Assembly (NCBI GenBank): GCA_947095535.1
Contig: OX352773.1
Coordinates: 38,585,398-38,649,397 of the forward strand
Direction: 5' to 3'
Length of the DNA: 64,000 bases
Origin: Poecilobothrus nobilitatus
Lineage: Eukaryota > Arthropoda > Insecta > Diptera > Dolichopodidae
Part shown: piece after piece, positions 46,214 to 57,614 of the stretch
Numbering within the stretch: the first letter of the stretch is position 1
Layout of the letters: each line of letters starts with the position of its first letter
Position numbers and translations under genes: made by a program
Notes under the pieces: model-generated
What the model was told of the DNA's origin: nothing
Database searches by the model: none
The model's input: only the letters and a program-made list of their open reading frames with translations

Positions 46214-49200
46214 TTAAATTTTTTATTTAAATTTAATTGTTATTGCAAAATATTATTCTAATGCCTATCTGATTCCAAAAATTAAAACTGGGTACCTATT
46301 TATTTAAATTTTTATTAACTTAATAACTTCAGTTCTAATTATGCCTTAAACTATCTTAACAGTATAGCTGTTACCACCATGTTAAAAATTTCAAGAATAA
46401 AAGAATCACATTTTCATTGCGACAATAACAGAAGTATACATAAAAAAATTGAAAGAAAATTGTTTAAAAATTTGATGATAAATTGGAAGCCGTTAAATTG
46501 AAAAAAAAAAAAAATTAGATAGAAATTGGAGAATAATTTAATGTCTAACCGTTATGTTAAAAGTCAGTATTGGATGAAGTTAATTCTTGGGAAAAAAAAT
46601 TTAAAAATCTTGAACTATTTGAAGTGATAAAAAAATTTGATTTAATAATTAATTTTAATAACTATACTATAAGCTGCTATACTATATTAGTTTAAAGTAT
46701 AGTTAGAACGATTGCTTGATTTTGATGGACAACATTTCCAGTTATGAATAAATTATAAGTAAGTAAATAATTTAAATAATTTTACTTATCATTGTAAAAA
46801 CTAATAACATTCTTTATCATACTATCTTATTCTTACAATTATTGATATTCTTGCTTAAAAGCATTTGTACTTAATTTCAATTTATTTACAAATCAATTTA
46901 TTTATTACTTTGGTTTTTTTTTTTTCTTAATAATTGTTTGTGAATCGGGATTGCATAATTTACGCTTAGTTGTGATCTTAACATGTGTGAAAATTACAAA
47001 TTTTTTTGTGGAACTTTATATAAATTTTTGAACTGACGACTACTTGGATTACGTAACCTTTGTCTTCACGTAAATAATTTTTTTTTTTTTTTTTTTATAA
47101 TCAAGCGCAATACTATGGCTTAAGTTAAAAATACCGCTTACAAAATATAATATTGATTTATTTTATTTAATATTTTGATTTATTGACATTTAGTTATTGT
47201 TGTTGTTTTTATTTGTCAAAAAAAAAAAAAAAAACACTTTAGTTAAACATTTGAAAAAAAAAAAAAAATATATATGAAACATATGTGAAAAATTTATGGT
47301 ACTCGTACATGTTCAAAAAAAAAAATTTTTTTTTATATTTTGTTAATGTAAAATATTATAGGTACATACGTTTTAAAAAAAAAATAAAATTGTTGTAGAT
47401 GTTATTATTGTTGATGTTGATGTCAAATTTGTTTGTTAGTTTTTCCTTTTGTTTTTTTTTTTTTTTTGTTTCTTTTCGATTTCACACAAAATGTTTGACA
47501 TGTCAATTTTTGAGTGATTTGTGTTTTGTTATTCTTTCGCCCAAAATCTAAAGTAAATGACAAGCCTATTAAGAGGATTATAACTTACAAGACGATTTTC
47601 AACATAAAAAATAAAAAAAAAAACAAAACAATTTTTTTTTTTGAAAAGAAAATAAAATAAGAAAAATTTGTTTTAAATTTTGCGACATTCCAAAATGTAA
47701 AAATGATGGGCATTAATTTATAGAGTGTGAAAAATTATGAAATAAAACTTATTTTCAGATTAGATTTCAATGATTTATTTAATAGACATTTTTAAAACAT
47801 TTTGGTTTTGGTTGTCAATTTGTATAATAAATGTCTATAGGTGATAAATTTTGTCTGACTGTTTTATTTAAAATTTTATGCTAAATGTTGTTTTTTTATC
47901 TTTTACAACGTATCTTTAAAACACTTTATTGGAATAAGTTGTATACAAAGTTGGATGGTTATAATGTGGTTTAAATAATTTTCTACTATATTCTATTTCT
48001 CATCATTTTTAGATACATATTGTAACTATATTATGCACTTGGGAATTGATCACAGATCTGTTTTCAAGTTTAGTTTGTTGGCTTGTGCATAGTGACTTTG
48101 ACACCTCTTTGTTGATTTATTACACCAATTATTACTCACCCTAATTAATCATCAATTTATAGTATATGATAAAACTTAAAGATATTTAATCTTATAATCT
48201 TATATAAATTTGTATTTGGTCAGCACACACTATTTCTTCTTTACTTATAGCATAGCAAACAGCATTTCTTCTTTAAAGCATGTCCATTCAATAGAATGGA
48301 AAACTTATGTATGATCCATTTTATTTTGAATAACAATGGAATTCAAATAAGATATATGTATTGTTCGGTTTGTTTGCTTAAAGCTGAGTCTATATACTAA
48401 TGCAAGAAAAATCTCTTGTAGCTTAAAATTCAAATTATTTAGTAGATATAATTTTGTAATGATGTTTTTGTTAAAAAGATAGATTTTATTAAGTTTTAAG
48501 AAAGGCAAAATCTCATATACTTAGCGCATATTTTATACTCTATTTTTTACCTTATGCAAACTAATTTTATATCTTTGGAATATACTAAAATTGAGTTTGA
48601 CAACCTTACTGGTGGTTACTATTAATTGATTTTTGAATTTAATAATATAAGGCAATTTATTAAACATTTTCTTTTAATATTTTACTTTCAGCCCACTCTT
48701 TATTTTAATTATCATAATGTTTTCTTAATTGAATTTTTATTTAAAAATTTTTTCTTCAAATGTACAAATCTAAAATATAGACATCTAAAATTTATTAAAT
48801 ACAAAAATCCTGCATAAGATGGATGAGTATTATGTATATTTTAATTTTTAATAATATTATCAACTAAAATTTACATAATAAAGAAATAATGAAAATAGCC
48901 ACAAAAGCTGGCTAATTTTAAACAAAATACTTTCCCTTATTAATTTTATTTGATTTTTTTTTGTTTTCTGTTTTTGAATATTTGTACATATGTATATATT
49001 TTTTGATGATCTCATCAGTCATCACTCATCACTTTCTTAAACGGACATTTTAAAATAAACAAATAAAAACATATATAATTTTTTTAGACCAGTCCATTAA
49101 AATTACAAAAAAAAAAAAAAAAAATTACATATTTTCTTATGTTATTTTTAAACAAATTAACATGTCAAATTTAATTTTCAATTTATAAGCCTATACAAAA

Positions 49201-49463
49201 TAATTATTTAATAGTTTCGTTAATTCTGACAATCTAATAAATAAAAAAAATTAATTAGAATGTGTCTGATTGATTGGTAAAATTTATTGTTATTATAAAT
49301 TTTATAAAAAAAAAAATTAAAATCATAATGGAATGAGGGATGACTCAAAAATAAAATATACCTATAACTTAAGGCCAAAATAAGTTCATTGTTAATACTA
49401 CATTTTACTAGAATTTAAATGTACATTGTAGAATTTTAGAAAATAAATATTGATTGAATTGTA
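46214..49463. other. Gene-free AT-rich stretch
   Basis: AT runs with no feature I can support. The frames at 48305-48508 (minus) and 48626-48817 (plus) are I/L/F/N/K-rich with no recognisable motif. Confidence 0.55.
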
Positions 49464-49875
49464 TTAAAATGAAAAATCTGAAGATTAAAAAGTCAAAAAA
49501 TAGATTTGTTGCTATAAATTTTGATTTTTTGATATAAAATTAATGAAATAAAAAGGTAAAGGGACCTCAGTGTCCTAGTGGAGAAGAGTATGAAACACGT
49601 TTTAAACATCGAGGGAGTTTGAGTTCGAATCCCACACACATCGTAAGAATAATTGCCCCTAACGGCACTACTACAGCCACACCAGAAAAGGAAAGGTTGT
49701 GTAATTTCCTTGTCACATTTATGTGACAGGAGAATAAACAAAAAAAAAACTAAAGTGAAAAGATATCTGTAACAAAAATACTTAAAATGAAAAATCTTAA
49801 GATTAACATTTAAATTCAAAAAAATTAAAAAAATAATGAAATAAAAGGCTAAAGTGAAAAGATATCCGTAACAAA
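49464..49875. repeat. Tandem duplication interrupted by a SINE
   Basis: The unit runs from TTAAAATGAAAAATCTGAAG (49464) through TAATGAAATAAAAAGGTAAAG (ending 49561), is broken by the SINE, and resumes at CTAAAGTGAAAAGATATC (49750-49776). The second unit (49782-49875) has the same three blocks without the insert, reading AAAAGGCTAAAGTGAAAAG. So unit two shows the pre-insertion state of unit one. The 129-codon minus-strand frame across here merely spans the SINE and the repeats. Confidence 0.85.
49562..49749 (+). mobile_element. tRNA-derived SINE, copy S3
   Basis: It begins GGACCTCAGTGTCCTAGTGG with A box TGTCCTAGTGG (49571-49581) and B box AGTTCGAATCC (49622-49632). The first stem is degraded (TCGTAAG...CCTAACGGC), but the tail hairpin is perfect: GTCACAT TT ATGTGAC, inside TTGTCACATTTATGTGACAG. 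It ends in a nine-A run, with target duplication TAAAG on each side (49557-49561, 49751-49755). It is full length relative to S1 and inserted in plus orientation. Confidence 0.88.
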
Positions 49876-50725
49876 TATGCAATGGTCAATGCCACATAAT
49901 ATGCAATACGCGATTTTTCAAGCCCTTTGAAACTTAAATTACTTTCATGCAATGGGACAAGTTCAGAGATCTTGATATTTGCAGATTATTTGGTATTATT
50001 GGTATATTACTACATTATTTTTTTTTCAAATTAAAGAAAGCAAAAATCCATTTAATTAAAAATCATCACTATCAATTATATTTTTTTAAATAACTATTCA
50101 AAATATAATTTAAAAGAATAATTTAAAATTCCTTGATTAGTACAGGTTTACCTCTTTCTTCAATATCTGTTACTATTTGAAAACCAAAACGCTTTTACTA
50201 TAATATTTTTAGAAAAAAATATTTTTTTTTAGATTTATATCGTCTTAAAATTTTTAATTCTTTTTTTAAATTAAATATATGTATGTATAAAAAAAAAACT
50301 GAAATTATTTCAATAGATACAAAAAGTAACTCATTTTTTTTATTTATATATGTTTATTGAAATGTCAGTGCATTATGGATATTTTCAATGATTTCAATTG
50401 TCAAAAGTTTTTTTGTAACACATTTTTAAATAATTTCTACAAAACATATGCCAAAATTTGACAATTAACAAAAAAATCTTTTGATATTTTACTTTTTTTT
50501 TTAGATTCATGGATGATTTTAATTAATTTTTTTGAATATACAAATAGTCTAATGTTATGGTGTAAATATGAGATCATTCATATTAAATAAACCATTTAAT
50601 AAAAAAAAGAAACTTGAATTAATATAACTAGTCAACCATACGGTATATAATTAAGTTTGAAAATTTTATCACAATTGTATTACATTCAAAAAGGATGATT
50701 TCAAACATTTTCTTAGGATTTCTGA
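49876..50725. other. AT-rich spacer
   Basis: A/T runs only, with no feature I can support. Confidence 0.55.
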
Positions 50726-51050
50726 AGCCTTGGAGAGTTCAGTAAATTCCTTTTTGGTCTTAAACTTAAGGAAAGCAAAATTCTAATATGCACTTCCTCG
50801 AGTAGGGGACCGGCAACGCCAATTGTGGCTAGCGTGTATGGAGACCAAGCGGTTGTTGAAAAGCAACAAAGCCAGCGTCGCCAGGGAGAAGCATTTTTCT
50901 GTCATCAAGAAATTGCCTCCAAAGGCAGATAAACTGCCCAAATATCGTCAACGGTCAGACAGGCAAGGATAAATCATAAGATTAAATTTTCTGAGAGTAC
51001 ATTATAATGTCACTACGCCCTGAATAGGATTTTAGAAGAAGAAGAAGATG
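50726..51050 (+). pseudogene. GC-richer coding-like relic with (GAA)n end
   Basis: The stretch 50790-50975 has the most protein-like base use in the window. One frame is open from 50787 to TAA at 50970-50972 (61 codons; ATG at 50838 gives 44) and contains METKRLLKSN, then REKHFSVIKKLPPKADKLPK. A second is open from 50726 to a TAA about 175 bp later and contains VYGDQAVVEKQQSQRRQGEA. The first is strongly basic. About 60 bp after the frame ends comes AGAAGAAGAAGAAG, a microsatellite like those that end some LINE copies. I do not recognise the product. Best readings: the 3' end of a dead LINE, or an isolated exon. Which frame is real cannot be told by eye. Confidence 0.35.
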
Positions 51051-52224
51051 GTTAGGATTATATCGTAGGATCATACGATGAGGCACCCTTTTTCATTCGA
51101 ATACACTTTTTACTATGAGATTTAATGTGAATGATATTCAGAATGTTTATATTATATTATATTCCGTGTCATAAAGAACCGAATACATATTGCATACTTT
51201 TAACATCCTATATCCTAAATAATGTACAGGAATTTATAAATCATGCTGTAAAAAAATTCAGTTTCAAATATTATAATATTACAAAATGACGATTAAATTC
51301 TTAATAATACATCTCCAAGTCATAAGATTTTGGTGTTTGAATATACTTATTTTTTATTTGAAACGTAGAAAACAAAAAATATTTAAGTACCTAAAGAATT
51401 TGCATACTCAAATATAACACATATGCCCGTTAACAAAAAAGAAAAAAAAAATCAACATCACAATATCAAAAAATCGCAAAATACAAAAAATGGTTTTCTA
51501 ATAATTGAGGTCAGAAATATTTTTATAATAATATTTTATTTTTGTTTATATACGTTTACTTATGGTCTATGGACTAGCCAAAATCAAGATACTATAATAT
51601 ACTTATGTACTTCTATATGTACATATATAAATTTAATATGTGTATTTTGCATATTGAAGAAAAAAGTAAATTTAAATAATTTTCATTTATTTATATTATT
51701 CTGAAACGTCTACTCTTCATAATACGAAAATTGCCGCTAAAAGTAACCGCAAAAAACAAAAAAGAAAAACACATACGCGCAGTTTTTTTTTATTATAGAC
51801 TAAAGCACCCTCTATAAAACGCTTAAAAGAATTTTTTTCACTATTCTAAATATTTTTACAAACTAAAAAACCTAAACTGAAAAAAAAAAAAAACATAAAA
51901 TTGTTTTTAATGTAAATATTTTTAATAAAACCATCAGCTATATACTATTATAGCCTAAAGTCATAGAGTTGTATAAAAAATATTGAATTCAAATACATAT
52001 AATTTGTGTATGATGTAGGTACATATACCGAAAAGTTTAGTTATAGAAAATATCTATAGGAATACCATTTATAAATTTTGAATTTTATTTAAATTAAAAT
52101 TGACGACATTCTATTGTTAGACTGGATCATATGTACAAAATTTTGAAGGAAACTAGACTTTCCAAACACTTCACGTGTCACTTAAATATTTATTATACAG
52201 TTTTAAAACTTACATGTTACTATA
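51051..52224. other. AT-rich spacer
   Basis: No credible gene. The 93-codon frame at 51423-51704 starts MPVNKKEKKNQHHNIKKSQN and then turns into I/F/Y-rich translation of AT sequence; I see no domain in it. Confidence 0.5.
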
Positions 52225-52287
52225 CTTTAATATAAACTAACCATAATTTAATTTAAACTCACCATACTTTAATGTAAACTTATACTT
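52225..52287. repeat. 21-bp minisatellite, three units
   Basis: CTTTAATATAAACTAACCATA (52225-52245), then ATTTAATTTAAACTCACCATA (52246-52266), then CTTTAATGTAAACTTATACTT (52267-52287). The last unit ends in the target site of the adjacent SINE. Confidence 0.85.
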
Positions 52288-52486
52288 TTTAATTTTTTTT
52301 TTTTTGTAGTTTATTCCCCTGTCACATAAATATGACAAGGATTACACAGCAATTCCTTTCCAGGTGTGGCTGCAAATGTCGTGAGGGGGAATCATTTTTA
52401 CCATATGGTTGATTTGAACCTACACTCCACGCATGTGTTTATAGCATTTTTTATACGCTCACCCATTAAGCCGCCGAGACCCCTAT
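52288..52486 (-). mobile_element. tRNA-derived SINE, copy S4
   Basis: Minus-strand copy with a degraded head (the A box reads CGGCTTAATGG and the B box region GGTTCAAATC), the stem region, the body CACCTGGAAAGGAA and a tail CTTGTCATATTTATGTGACAG. It is flanked by an 11-bp target duplication AACTTATACTT (52277-52287 and 52487-52497), a direct sign of target-primed retrotransposition. It is more diverged than S1-S3 and so probably older. Confidence 0.86.
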
Positions 52487-52497
52487 AACTTATACTT

Positions 52498-53193
52498 AAT
52501 AAAAACAAATTATTTTCTACAACACTTCATAGAATTGATAAAATTAATGAATGTATCCATTTTAAGGATCCGTCGTGATCTAATAAAAATTAATTCATTT
52601 TCTTTTTTCATTTGTTTTGTCCTGTAAAAAGGCACATAGTGTTTGAAAGGCACATTGTGTTTATCTCCTTCTCCAAAAGGGTTTGCATAATTTCAGGCTC
52701 CATATGAACTTATAGCAAAATAACTTCAAAATGTTATTTCAATGTAGTAATATCAATTTTTCTAAATTAATTCATTTCTAATACATATTCAATTACATAA
52801 TATATTCGTAAATATTCTACAAATTATATGTATACGTAGACGTATGTACATATATGTATACCAATCTAAGGCTATAACAACTTTAAAAAAAAAAAACAAC
52901 GCAAAATATTTTCTATAAAAAACCACTTTGCAACACTATAAAAAGAAAAAATAAAAAATGAAAATATTTTGATAGCATTTGCAAATAATAAAATTTGTTT
53001 GAAAAAAAAAATTACAAAATTCATAAAACTACACAAAAATGATAAAAAAATTAAATAAAATTTAATGGAACAATATTTTCACTACTAACCAAAACTAACA
53101 TTTAGATTTAAATTGAAAAAAAATTTTTTAATTAAAATAAATTAAGTTGTCATTTGTTATGGACCAATAATTTATCTTAATCTTCATTTTGTT
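52498..53193. other. AT-rich spacer with a small tandem duplication
   Basis: The motif AAAGGCACAT(A/T)GTGTTT occurs at 52628-52644 and 52646-52662, an 18-bp period. Otherwise AT runs. Confidence 0.6.
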
Positions 53194-53266
53194 ATGGTCA
53201 AATACATTATCGTAAATTTTCATATATATATATATGATTTTCATATACAAACATATTCACTTTCAG

Positions 53267-53448
53267 GCTTAATTTTCCCCATGACAGGTAGTTTTTTATA
53301 CGAGTATTATGCGATATTGTTAATTATTTCAATGAATTCTCCCTTATACTATCAAGTTGCTGAAATTAGTTCTTCAGATCTTAGTATGGTCGTCCAATTT
53401 TTGATTTTATCAAGCAATCTAATTTTATTCTTTCTTTTTTTTTCTTGA
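53267..53448 (+). pseudogene. Possible coding relic, membrane-protein-like
   Basis: A frame open from 53194 to TGA at 53446-53448 has ordinary protein composition in its last 60 residues, unlike most frames here. It follows an acceptor-like ATTCACTTTCAG (ending 53266). It contains LIFPMTGSFLYEYY, then PLYYQVAEISSSDLSMVVQ and a hydrophobic stretch FLILSSNLILFFLFF. The order 'MTG...E..SS.L...Q' followed by a membrane segment recalls the late transmembrane region of SLC49/FLVCR-type major facilitator transporters, but agreement is only about nine of 23 aligned residues from memory, and spacing differs by several residues. No flanking exon is visible. It could be a decayed exon or chance; I favour weak evidence for a relic. 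Confidence 0.2.
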
Positions 53449-53639
53449 TGGATCTACTATAAAGTTTATCATATTATGATCCATGCATAATATTATCAAG
53501 GAATGCGATTTTTTTAATGTTTTGCCAATGACAGAAGTTTTTGGTTATTGTGCATTCTTTTAGGATTTTCTCTTATTCTATAAACTCAGAGTTTAAAGTT
53601 TTCTATGTATAAAGAAAATTATTGTGAAAAATTATAGGA

Positions 53640-54063
53640 CATTTTCTTTACTTTTAAGCAAACAATATTCAAATAAATGCCTAAACCTAGTAAATTTTTA
53701 CAAAACATTTGATTTCACATAACGGCAAATTTAAATGTTGAAGCTAAAAATGATGCTAATATTTAAAGTAACTTTTAAGATATTATCTATTTTTTGCCCA
53801 TTTGATAACCATTTGAATATAGGACTTATTCTGACTTTGAGAGGCTGCAGCTTCGCGACAGATGAGGTTTACATAAAATAAATTACATATGTATTCGTAA
53901 AGATCCTATCTATGTCTAAAATTTAATTAATTAATTTTAATTAATTTTTATAATGGTGTAGAAGTTTTGTAAACAGACGAACGAAAGGACACAGTTTTTG
54001 AAATATATTCTAAACAGTACTAATTGTAGAATGTACTTTAAAGGTACTAAAAATTACAACATA
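53640..54063 (+). mobile_element. Diverged CGGA-group repeat, copy C
   Basis: It contains TTTCACATAACGGCAAATTT, then GAGGCTGCAGCTTCGCGACA, then AGACGAACGAAAGGACACAG. In copy A the matching blocks are CGCATAACGGTAAATTA, GGAGCTGTAGCTCCGTAACG and the CGGA run, in the same order. No terminal hairpin is recognisable, so this is a decayed partial copy. Confidence 0.55.
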
Positions 54064-54859
54064 TTATAATATACATATGTATACATTAACGTAATATATG
54101 AAAGCATATATGTAAGTATATATTATGTACTTAAATAAATTTTAACTATATGTTGTAAAGTGATAATTTACTAAATGTTTGCAATTCAATTAAAATTCTT
54201 TACAAATTTTTATAATGCATTAATGATTCAAACAAACAATTGACAACAATAACAAAAAGTGCAACAACAACAAAAAAAACTAACAGATAAATCAAAATAA
54301 AATATAAAAAAAATTGTGAAGCAGATATAGATAAAAAAAAATACTAATAATAAATGAACATGTATATGTATACATATATTCATAATATAATGTAGTAAGG
54401 ACACAATAAATTTCTTTGGATCTTAAAAGATCTTTTCTGATGAGTTTCCCATTTACTTGTAAGTTGCTATTTACAAATACTTGGTATCAGTGCGAAAAAA
54501 TCTTTGATTCACGCCATTTTATACTTTGACAGTAAATTGTGTGTATATAGCCTTTTTTTTGTTGTCGTTTTTTCACAAGTCATAATAATTAAAAAATAAA
54601 TTGCACAAACAAAACTGCTATAATTTGTTGCAGATAATTAACCGTAAATTACTTGGTACTACATATGTAGAAATTTATATATACATACTAAGAACTGTAC
54701 AACAAAATTAATGTGATTGACATTTAAGATAATAATATAGACAATAATCATAATCCGGGAAGTCACTCGATTTGAATGAATTTTTATGAATATCCTAATG
54801 ATCTATACACATGATGAATATAATGAGAATAATAATAATGATGATTATAATATTAGTTG
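54064..54859. other. AT-rich spacer
   Basis: TA-rich and A-rich sequence with an ATAATAATGATG run near 54825. A TGCGAAAAAATC at about 54492 resembles the arm of the hairpin at 54860. No gene. Confidence 0.5.
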
Positions 54860-54894
54860 GATTTTTCGCACTTAAGTATGCCATGCGAAAAATC
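54860..54894. other. Perfect hairpin, 11-bp stem
   Basis: GATTTTTCGCA (54860-54870) and TGCGAAAAATC (54884-54894) are exact reverse complements around a 13-nt loop CTTAAGTATGCCA. A related TGCGAAAAAATC lies about 390 bp upstream. Too short for a typical microRNA precursor. It may be paired protein-binding sites or the remnant of an element end. Confidence 0.65.
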
Positions 54895-54959
54895 ACAGAT
54901 TATATTACTTGATTTTAAATTGAAATGAAATGAAATGAATTTAGCTTTACCGCTGGATT

Positions 54960-55390
54960 ATACTCGACGTTAACAACTCTATTGAAACGTTTTGAAATGT
55001 CAAAAATTTAAATACAATGCTTTTAATATTTTCTGTGATCAGGTTAATCTCGCTCGACGCTTAGATATTAGTAAAAGACAATTTGTAAACAAAAAATTAT
55101 AAAATGAAGTAAGTAAGTTAGTGGGTTTTATTAAATAAAATAAGTAAATAAATTGGATGAAATAGATGTAGATTTATTCTGATTTTTTAAATTACATTTT
55201 GCATTTAATTTGAGTCTCCATAAACGTTAACATATAAAATTAATCTAGGTATTTTCCAAAGTTAGTAACGTTAGCCACGTCACTGTCACGTTCAGAGTAA
55301 TCGGTTGTATTTATTTTCGTAGAGGTAAACAATATTTATTTCACATTTCAAAGTGTCATAACAACGTCGTTAACGTCATGTATAATTCCA
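54960..55390. promoter_or_regulatory. Cluster of ACGTTAAC-type motifs
   Basis: In otherwise CpG-poor DNA this 430 bp holds ACGTTAAC (54968 and about 55226), AACGTTAGCCACGTCAC (about 55267) and ACGTCGTTAACGTCA (about 55366), plus CTCGCTCGACGC near 55050. The motif is a near-palindrome (GTTAACGT/ACGTTAAC). Clustering of one site with raised CpG content fits a regulatory region, but no start site or gene is tied to it. Confidence 0.3.
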
Positions 55391-57104
55391 GTATTAAAAT
55401 CTCAGTAGTGAGTGTATAGTTAAGAATTATATGCAACTACAGTATTTACATTAAGGTCATAATTTGTTGTAATTAGTAGCACAAATTAAATATAAATAAA
55501 AACAGGAAATTAATATTAAGTAATGTTAATTAGTAAAAAAAAAAAAAAAGAAAAAAAGTAGCATAATACACAAATGATGTGAAAAAAATTTAATAAATCA
55601 TTTTGTTTAGATTTACGATATGATAATATTGTTTAAAAAAAAAAAAGAATATTTCTTTTTTCATAATTATTAAAAAATTTTAATTAAAAATAATTCTTTT
55701 TATTTTTTGTTTTTTTTTTTGAACGGCCTAAATTTTACATTTAATTAAAAACATTAATTGTTTGCAACGAAACTGACATAAACATTTTGATAAACTTTAA
55801 ATAATTATAGAAATTAAACATGACTCTTTAATGACACTTTAATTTTTTTTTTTATTATTGTATATATCTTTCAATTTAACAAGTAATTTAACAATATTGT
55901 TGATCTATATCTTTATTAAATATCAGAATTAAATCATAAGTGTAAAAATAATGAATATCTTTCAGTAGTTAGTATATATTTTTCCAGTTTTTTTTTTTTT
56001 TTACAATATTATGATAAGAACATGAATAAAGTAAATGTGTCTTAAATGTGTCTCAAATTTTAAGGTCTATCTTTACCTTGGATATGTCTCTATTTTAAGA
56101 TTAAGATATAATCCCATTAAAAAATTTTAGATAAACATAATCAACTTTTGGGATTTAACGTTTTCTAACAATTAACAATGATCAATAATCACTGATCATT
56201 AAGGCAGAAACAATTTACTTCCATATGATATTACACTTATAATACGTATCATGAAAATTTATCATTGAATTGGGGTTCGAACTATGTTGCTTTTAATTTT
56301 ATTTGAATATAAAAATCTGAATAACCATGCCAAATTACTTATTGTGCTAATGTTAACATAGAATTAAAAGTTCTCTAGTTCGAATTTAATTTGCGGGAAA
56401 AATTATGGTGTTACGTATTACAAGTTTAAAATGATATGGGTATTAATTGCCGACGTTGATTGTTAATATTTAAAAGTACTCTTACTAAATGTGATTTTCT
56501 AATTGGCTCTCATATTTTTACCATGTTCTACTAAATATTCATTATTTCTTTATTATTATAGAATTTTAAGAATATACCATCAAACAATTATATTTATTTT
56601 GAATGATTTCAAATGTTCCAAAAAACTATACGGTATCAAATACTTTATACCTTGCATTCATTTAAAATAATTTTAAAAATTTGCTTTCGAGCTATAATTC
56701 AGATAATATCGTCTTCTTAAAAGCGAATAAACAAATTTTTAAACTTCCATAGCATACGCTGAAACATAAAAATAGCATGTTTTCCAAATTTTATATTTTT
56801 TCCAAGTATACCCTATATCTAATATTTTCTATTTAATATTTTTTTTTTTTTCAAATCTCATTCTATTTATATTAGAAAATGCATCATTACCTTATATAAT
56901 ATTATATATTATATAATTATTGTCAGAGTATCCCAAAGAGAAAAAATAAATAATTTATTTGAAGTTTGCGCACAAAAAAAAAATAAAAAACGAAAATTAT
57001 TCAAGTATGTACAAAAAAAGTAATAAATGAGTAATAAATAATGAAAATTATTTGACATTACATTAAAATTTCAAATGAGTCATTAAATAGTAATATTTGT
57101 TCTG
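55391..57104. other. Gene-free AT-rich stretch
   Basis: Apart from the inverted repeat at 56276-56384, I see only AT-rich sequence. No open frame with credible composition. Confidence 0.55.
56276..56384. repeat. Inverted repeat, 27-bp imperfect arms
   Basis: Arms TTCGAACTATGTTGCTTTTA... (56276-56302) and, reversed, TTCGAACTAGAGAACTTTTA... (56384-56358) agree at roughly 20 of 27 positions around a 55-nt spacer. GGGTTCGAACTA also resembles a tRNA B box on the minus strand, with a TGGCATGGTTA A-box-like block nearby, so a tRNA-derived origin is possible. Confidence 0.5.
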
Positions 57105-57614
57105 TATACAGGGTGTTCGAAAGTCGAAGATCATGAAAAAGTAGGAGATATGGGAGGTCGCCTACTTTTTTCATAATTCGATAGGGCAGGTCGAAATAAG
57201 ATAAAAATTGTTTCCTAGGTGTACGCTATTCTTAACGATTTCTGAGATGACGGCTTCAAAGTGTTTTTAAAAATTTATTAATATCTTCTCTGTAAAATAT
57301 ACAAAATTCGTTTTGATATCAATATACACTACAGAGCTGAAACAATGAAACTACATAACAATCTAAACTTTTATACTATAATATCTTAAATTTTTCCTAG
57401 CTATGACAGTTAAATAGTTGTAAGCTTTTAAAGTCGAAAAATATTGATATTAGATTTTTATTTAAAAAACCGTTATTAATATATAATTTTTATGTCATTT
57501 TCATGTCATTATTATCATTTTTATCGCATCTTTTACCGTTTTTGAGAATTTGCAATATACGAAAAACTTCAAACACTTTTCTTTGTTACTGTTGACTTCT
57601 GGACAGCCTGTATA
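57105..57614. mobile_element. MITE-like element, TATACAGGGTG tips
   Basis: The left end TATACAGGGTGTTCGAAAGT and the right end, reversed, TATACAGGCTGTCCAGAAGT agree at 16 of 20 positions. Near the left end is a perfect 9-bp inverted block, AAAAAGTAG/CTACTTTTT with one mismatch. The interior of 510 bp has no coding frame. It could fold on itself and depend on an outside transposase. Similar tips bound the element at 45763-46213. Confidence 0.7.

Noticed and set aside
49493..49882. 129-codon minus-strand frame, the longest in the window
   Set aside because: It runs through the SINE S3 and both units of the tandem duplication. Its only GC-rich residues are the antisense tRNA head.
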